Assembly (NCBI GenBank): GCA_016197205.1
Contig: JACPWG010000023.1
Location: forward strand, 124,001 to 188,000
Source: Planctomycetota bacterium
Lineage (GTDB): Bacteria > Planctomycetota > MHYJ01 > WSZJ01 > JACPWG01
Reading direction: 5' to 3'
Length of the DNA stretch: 64,000 nucleotides
The notes under the pieces were generated by a model. The model worked only from the letters and a program-made list of their open reading frames with translations, ran no database searches and was not told the DNA's origin. The position numbers and the translations under genes were made by a program. The first letter of the stretch is position 1; every line of letters starts with the position of its first letter. Below, in pieces: positions 58,999 to 64,000 of this stretch.

Positions 58999-61900
58999 TC
59001 ACCTTCCCTCCCCCGCCTCATCCATCGCGCGCACCTCCTGCCGCACTTCCTCCAGTCCCGGCTCCAGCCTCAGCGCCTCCTCGAAGCACTTCCGCGCCTC
59101 CCCGAACTGCCCCAGCATTCTGTGCAGGCCGCCCTTCTTCGCCAGCAACACCCCCGACCGCGGATTCGCCTTCACCGCCCGAGCCGCCGCCGAGAGCGCC
59201 AGCGCCGTGTCCCCGGCCTCCATCGCCGCCCACACGAGCGCGCTCAGCGCCTCCGGATCCTCCCCCTTCAACTGGATTCCCGCCTCGAGCGCCGCCAGCC
59301 CCTCCTTCGGCCGGCCGCCCTTCACGAGCACCACGCCCAGGTTGAGGCGCGCGTCCGCATACCTGGGATCGCGTTCGATCGCAGCCGCGTAGCAGGCCGC
59401 CGCCGCCTCCGGCCTCCCCAACGCGTCCTGGACCACGCCCACCAGAAAGTGGGAGACCGGGTCCGCGGGTTTGAGGTCCCGCAGTTTGCCGAACCATCCC
59501 AGGGCTGGCTCGAATTCCCCGTGTTCCAGGCAGGAGTGGCCCAGCGTCCGCAGGTCAGCCGCATACGGACCGGGATCGCGCATCGAGGCGAGGATCGGCG
59601 CCACCTCGGCCTCCGTGATCGGCCGGAAGAACGCGCGCCGCAGCCGCCCCGCCGCGTCGAAAACAAAAGTGGCCGGGAGCGCGACCGCGCCCCCGTCGCC
59701 GAAGAAGCTCGCCAGCAGCGCTTCGCTCGCGAGGTATTGCACGTAGGGCGGCTTCCCTTCCTCGACCGCTTTTCGAACCGCCGCGACGTCCTTCGTCTCC
59801 GCGCTCACGCCCACGACTCGCGCCTCCGCCTTGCAGCGAACGGCGAGGGAGGCGAGCTCCCCTGCCTCCGCCCGGCACGCCGCGCACGCGGGGGACCAGA
59901 AATTCAGCACGGTCGGCCGCCCCGGCGCGGCAAGCCTTTCCCGCGCGCCCCCGTCCAACCGCTCCGCCTCCGCGTCGAGCGAGAACGCCGGCGCGCGTCG
60001 CGGTCGCGTCCCCTCCGGCCACCTCTCGAGCGCGCTCGCCTTCGCCTCGGGACGCCCTTCGACCAGCTCGAGCAGGCGGTCGGCGGGCAGGTCCCTCCAC
60101 GTCTCCGTCGCGCCCGAGGGCCAAGCCACGGTCACCTCGTCGAGGCGCGCCGCATCCCCGAGGCCGAAGGACAAGTCGGCCGGCACTTGCGTCTGAAAAC
60201 CGTCCGTGAGCTTCACGAAATCGCGCTGCGTCACGTCCCCCGTGCGCACGCTCGCGACCGCGCCGAGCGCGACGGCCGGCGTCTTCACGGCCCGCAGCCG
60301 CAGCCGGGCAAAGTGGCGCGTGGGAGACGTATTTTCGACCAGGCGAAGTCCCTGCAACCCCGCCAGCACCAGATCGAGGTCGCCATCCCCATCGATGTCC
60401 ACGGGGGCCGCGGCGCGGCCGTCGTCGTCAAAGTCCAGCCCCAGCACGTACGCGGCCGGGTAGAAGCGCGGCGACACGCCGTCCGGATTGTGAAAGTAGC
60501 AATCCCGCTCGTACCCGCTGAACGAGCCACGGAAGGTCCGGTTCGTCTCCCGCGTCACGTTGCGAGGGGTCTCCCCGCGGTCGAGCGCCCGGGCGTCGGC
60601 GACCACCTGCCGCCAATAGTACGTTCAGTAGTCCGGCGCCTTCGCGTCGCGGTGGGACGTGAAGCCGTTCGTCACGAAGAGGTCCTTGTCCCCATCGTTG
60701 TCGAAGTCCGCGAAGAGCGCGGCCCAGGCCCACTCCGCCCAGTTCACCCCGCGCTCGACCCCGCGCTCCGTCCAAGCGCCGACCTTCCCCTCGCGCTCGT
60801 AGAGCTGGTTCCCCGCCCCCATCGCGCGGATGCGCGCCCGCATGGCCTCCCCCATGCCCCCCGCGAGCGCCGTGATCCGCTGCCCCGCGTGGGAGGACAT
60901 GTTCGAAACGTGGACGCTCCACGCCCCCGTGTTGTCGTAGTCGCCGAGCGTCAGGCCCATGGAGTAGTTGGAGCCCTGCGCGAAGAGGTGCTCGGGCCTC
61001 TCCTGGAACCGTCCCTTGCCCAGATTTTCGTAGTAGACGTTCGGCCCATAGTCGTTCGCCACGAGGAGGTCCGGGTCGCCGTCGCCGTCGAAGTCGAAGA
61101 ACGCGGCGGCGTAGCTGTACTGGGTCCCGCGGACGCCGCGCGCCTCGGCCTCCTCCGTGAAGCGGAGGCCGCCCTGGTTCAGGAAGAGGAGGTTGGCCGC
61201 GCCGTCGTGGGCGTCGACCGTGTTGTACCGCTCCCCCTTCGACTCGGAATTGGAGTACGCGCAAAAAAAGAGATCGATGAGCCCGTTCCCGTCCACGTCG
61301 CAGGGCACGATCGACTGCACGTTGAGCGAGCGCGTACCCGCGGGGACCGCGCACTCCAGCGCCCCGGGCAGGGTTTTCCACGCCCCGTCCCTGGAGACGC
61401 GGAGGTCGAGCCGCGCGCGGGTCCCCTCGATCGCGACGACCCGCGTGCTCACCAGCTCCTCGGTGCCGTCGTTGTCCAGGTCGAGGTAGAGGTAGAAGTA
61501 CGCGGCCTCCTCCGGCGTGCGCGCCGGGGCCTCGGCGCGGACGAAGCCGCCCTTCCCGTCGTTCAGGAAAAGGACGGTCTGCTTGTTCGCGACCGTCGCG
61601 AGCACGTCCCAGAAGCCGTCGCGGTTCCAGTCGACGACGCTGAGGCCGCCGTTCGTGAGGATCGTGCGGTCGTCGATGACCCGCTGGGAGAGGTCGCGGT
61701 TGGCGTCGCTCTCGTTGAAGCTGAACCCGGTCAAGGCGGTGATGTCGTTGAACGGCGGACGCGGACTTTCGACGCGATTGCCTTCGAGCAGCGCGAGGCG
61801 ACGGAGCTTCCAGGCGTCCTCGGCCGCGGCGACCAGCTCGACCTCCACCGAGGTGTCCACGTAACCGCGGCCCCCTTCCGGCCGCGGGCCGCCGAGCTGG

Positions 61901-62445
61901 AAATGGATGCGCGCATAGGCCCGCTGCTCGGAGGGGTCCAGCAGGAACTCGTACGTGCGCCAGTTCGCCCGCTCGAGGTGGGACCACGCCTGTACCTGCG
62001 CGCGCAGCACCGACACGAAGCCCGCGCGGTCGAGCGGCGGAAGCCCTTCCGACACGTACCGGCGGATCGCGAGGCCGCGGTCGGGGACGGCCTGGCCGCC
62101 GTCCGGCCCCGGAAAGGCGCCGACGAAGTCCGGCGTGAGGGCGTCCGCGACGGCCTCCCACGAGCCGCGCTTGAGCCCCGCGAGGAAGGTCGCCTTGATT
62201 TGGGCCCCGACCTGATCGGCGAGGGCCTCGGAGCGCTCGATGTCGGTGACGAATTCAGTCGGTCGGGACAGGAGGGATGCGGCGCCGGAGGCGGGAGGTG
62301 CTGGGGGTGCGGCGCCGCGTCCGTCGTCCGCGCTCACCGCGAGGGGGGCCAGGGTCATGAGAACAAGGGGGCAACACAACCGAGCCCATACGAACGGGCT
62401 TGAGCACGCGACCCCCCTCCGGATCCAGGCGGATTCGCCATTCAC
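58999..62445 (-). CDS. CRTAC1/UnbV-thioredoxin-TPR protein, probable selenoprotein (in-frame UGA)
   Basis: Read through one UGA (60625-60627), this is a single 1148-residue exported protein. The GTG at 62445 has AGGAG seven bases upstream; a signal peptide follows (about 1-40, ending LAVSADDG). Seven FG-GAP/VCBS calcium-type loops (DWNRDG, DLDNDG, DVDGNG, DFDGDGDPD, DYDNTG, DFDNDGDKD, DIDGDGDLD) cover about 260-700. An ASPIC/UnbV domain (about 712-798) comes next. A TlpA-type thioredoxin domain has FWSPACAAC (Cys854, Cys857), and TPR-like helices fill about 960-1133. The UGA lies at codon 607 between TSHRDAKAPDY and TYYWRQVVA. Both sides are in the same frame, the second half has no ribosome site of its own, and a SECIS-like hairpin follows the UGA. 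Otherwise it would be a nonsense-split gene. Confidence 0.7.
60596..60627 (-). promoter_or_regulatory. Bacterial SECIS-like hairpin directly after in-frame UGA
   Basis: On the minus strand, counting the base after UGA as +1, bases +9 to +16 pair with +22 to +29 (eight base pairs including two G-U), leaving the loop AGGUG at +17 to +21. In the E. coli fdhF SECIS the loop AGGUCU begins at +18. A GGU in the apical loop at this distance is what SelB needs. The pairing is read by eye. Confidence 0.6.
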
Positions 62446-62489
62446 AGGGAGACTCCTGAAGACTCGAAAGGGAGATCCGTTCCTACCGG

Positions 62490-63009
62490 TTGTCCCACCA
62501 GCGTAGTGCCAGGCGGTCGGGCTGTCAAGCCCCTGCGCCCGGGCGGAAGACGACAGCAAGGACCCGGATCGCAGTTGGCGCCAAGCTTCCCGACCGGACC
62601 GCCTCCGCGGCCCTCGCCGGCGCCGACCCCGTTCGCCGGAGGGGCGCGGTCCACGTCGCCGCCGTCCTCGCGGCCGTTGGCCGGCTCCCGCCCGCGTCGC
62701 AGCCCGACCTGCTCTTCGAAGGGGGGGCGACCGCGCCTCGCGCGCCCGCCGACGCGGAGCGCTACCGGCAACTCGCCGGGTGCGGCCGGGTGACCCGGCA
62801 AGGAGGCCGCGTGGCCAGTCTCCTGGCCGTGCACGCGGAGGCCGGCGGGCGTGCGGGTCGAGGTCCCCCGCCTCGTCGCCGGCGCGTACCGCACGATTGA
62901 GCTTTTCCTCCACCTCGGAATGTGGGACAATCCGCCCGCCTCCCTCGCGGTCCGCATCGAGTGCTCCGCGGGCGCGCCCGTGAGCTTTGCCGTCCCAGTC
63001 GTCCACTGA
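62490..63009 (+). pseudogene. Possible frameshifted ORF
   Basis: Two pieces look like parts of one protein. In one frame, up to about 62850, is a segment with GAVHVAAVLAAVGRLPPASQ, then AERYRQLAGCGRVTRQGGRV and ASLLAVHAEAGG. In the next frame, 62851-63009, is VRVEVPRLVAGAYRTIELFL, then HLGMWDNPPASLAVRIECSA and FAVPVVH before a TGA. The second piece has the strand pattern of a beta domain. A one-base shift near 62845-62855 would join them. There is no credible start codon and no family is recognised, so this is tentative. It lies 28 bases before the next gene on the same strand. Confidence 0.35.
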
Positions 63010-63037
63010 CCCTGCGCTACACCAGGAGCCTCCCCGC

Positions 63038-64000
63038 ATGGCCCCGGCCGCCCGCCTGCTACCTCTGCTCCTTTCCCTGTTCGCGCTCCTCCCTGCGGGC
63101 CCGCCCTACGCGGGGCCGTTCAAGGACGACCCCCGGTTGAAGACCGTCCTCGCAGCGCTCCCGGCGTGGAAAGCCGCCGCCCTGGCGGACGCGGCGCGGC
63201 GGCTCGGGGTCCCCGCCCCGCCCGAGGGGGCCGTCACGCTCGTGCTCCGCGATGCCGCCCCGCCGCCGGCCGGCGGGTACCGCATGTTCGAGGGGGCGCA
63301 GTTTCGCACCTCCGGCAAACCCCCGAAGATCGTCCTGACCCTGTACGCGGAGTTCCTCATCAACGGCCGCTTCGACGTCCCCGCCGAGCTGGCGCACGAG
63401 GCTGTCCACGCCGTCATGCGCCACACCCTGGCGACGGGCCACGACCGCGTGCCGGAATGGGTCCGCGAGGGCCTGGCCGTGCACCTCGCGGGTCAGGGCG
63501 AAGAGCGCATCGACGCCCTGCTCACCGCCCCGGACCACGCGGAGTCCCCCGCGGACGCGATCCGCCCCCTCGCCGAGCGCCACGGCCTCGCCGACTATGC
63601 GCGCGACTTTCTCTTCGTGGAGCATCTTCGCCGCGTCGGCCGCTTCGAGGCCTTCGTGCGCGAGCTGATGGCCGGCCGCGGCCTCGAGCAGGCGCTGGGT
63701 GAGCCGGTCGACACCTTCGAAACCGCGGCGCGCGCCTTTGCGCGTGCGGAAATCACCGCGCGCGCGGGCGAGGCGCACGAGGCTTATCGCGCCATCCTCC
63801 GGGCGAGTCGCGACCGGCGCTGGGAGGAGCTCGCGCAGTTCACGGCCGAATTTCCGCGCGATCGTCCCTCGACGCGCTATGCGGCCGTGGTCGGTTACTT
63901 CGCCGCGAAGGCGGCGCTCTTCGCCGGGAAAGAGGCGGAGGCCCTTCTCTCGCTGGAGGCCTGGCGGGCGACGCCGGAGGCGGCGCGGACCTGGTGCTTC
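63038..64000 (+). CDS. Exported peptidase-MA-like metalloprotease, 3' end outside window
   Basis: The frame is open from the ATG at 63038 (AGGAG ten bases upstream) to the window end, 321 codons. A signal peptide (about 1-26: LLPLLLSLFALLPAGPPYAG) is followed by a domain in which AELAHEAVHAVMRH provides the HExxH zinc site (HEAVH, about 129-133) and PEWVREGLAVHLAG provides the third ligand Glu, in the order typical of gluzincin peptidase-MA proteins. Helical, TPR-like sequence follows (about 215 onward). It is the second such protein in the window (compare 18540-19658), with similar layout but reversed order of TPR and protease parts. Substrate unknown. Confidence 0.8.
   Translation, partial: MAPAARLLPLLLSLFALLPAGPPYAGPFKDDPRLKTVLAALPAWKAAALADAARRLGVPAPPEGAVTLVLRDAAPPPAGGYRMFEGAQFRTSGKPPKIVLTLYAEFLINGRFDVPAELAHEAVHAVMRHTLATGHDRVPEWVREGLAVHLAGQGEERIDALLTAPDHAESPADAIRPLAERHGLADYARDFLFVEHLRRVGRFEAFVRELMAGRGLEQALGEPVDTFETAARAFARAEITARAGEAHEAYRAILRASRDRRWEELAQFTAEFPRDRPSTRYAAVVGYFAAKAALFAGKEAEALLSLEAWRATPEAARTWCF

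Noticed and set aside
1..64000. tRNA and rRNA genes
   Set aside because: No cloverleaf with GGTTCRANYCC arm or rRNA-like stretch was noticed by eye; a covariance-model scan would be decisive.

Overview
This is a high-GC (roughly 70% by eye) bacterial chromosome segment, most likely from an uncultivated member of the Planctomycetota. The lineage call is an inference. It rests on a prepilin-like protein with an H-X-DG style C-terminus, four very large Ser/Thr kinases that carry a membrane anchor and mostly TPR arrays (one with DWG in place of DFG), a CRTAC1/ASPIC-UnbV protein, DUF1559-, DUF1570- and DUF1579-like proteins, and many dispersed short repeats in long gaps. I saw no rRNA, tRNA or CRISPR array.

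Layout. 0-11.5 kb: radical SAM tail, monohaem cytochrome c lipoprotein, an RqcH/NFACT protein, a slipin, a CPBP membrane protein with altered catalytic residues, two exported proteins, a GAF histidine kinase, a DUF1579-like protein, a prepilin-like protein and a frameshifted exported protein. 11.8-19.7 kb: a zinc-protease-like ORF, the remains of a kinase paralogue, a decayed toxin-antitoxin patch (TIGR02574 antitoxin, ParE/RelE remnant, stop-interrupted DUF4258, YgiT-type zinc finger), an intact kinase-TPR gene and a peptidase-MA-like protein. 19.8-26 kb: a prokaryotic pentameric ligand-gated ion channel, stand-alone CoaB, an AceE-type E1 with a good sigma-70 promoter, and an M23 peptidase. 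26-33.7 kb: two more kinase-TPR giants. 34-38 kb: lower-GC genes including a patatin with a multi-helix membrane insert. 38.6-46.9 kb: a GT39-type glycosyltransferase, a TPR protein, an inactive trypsin-fold protein, and a minus-strand cluster of DUF374 acyltransferase, epimerase and PDZ kinase. 47-49 kb: two nearly identical small secreted proteins, each with a sigma-54-like promoter and a hairpin terminator. 49.2-53.2 kb: a gene graveyard (broken RAYT transposase, IS110, cyclase, ABC-F and IS630 remnants, a MITE-like element, truncated DUF6883). 53.1-64 kb: M28 peptidase, membrane protein, TPR protein, UvrD/PcrA helicase, a CRTAC1-UnbV-thioredoxin-TPR protein and a second peptidase-MA-like protein cut by the window end.

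The most interesting point is the CRTAC1-type gene at 58999-62445. Its two halves lie in one frame, separated by a single UGA. Just downstream of the UGA is a hairpin whose apical loop contains AGGU at almost the same spacing as in the E. coli fdhF SECIS. It is therefore a good selenoprotein candidate (Sec at about residue 607). The next best is the pair of secreted paralogues with matching sigma-54-like promoters.

Several genes have single-base frameshifts or stops. Some sit in an obviously decaying region and are probably real. Others (10462-11528, 62490-63009) could be assembly indels, which I cannot distinguish here.
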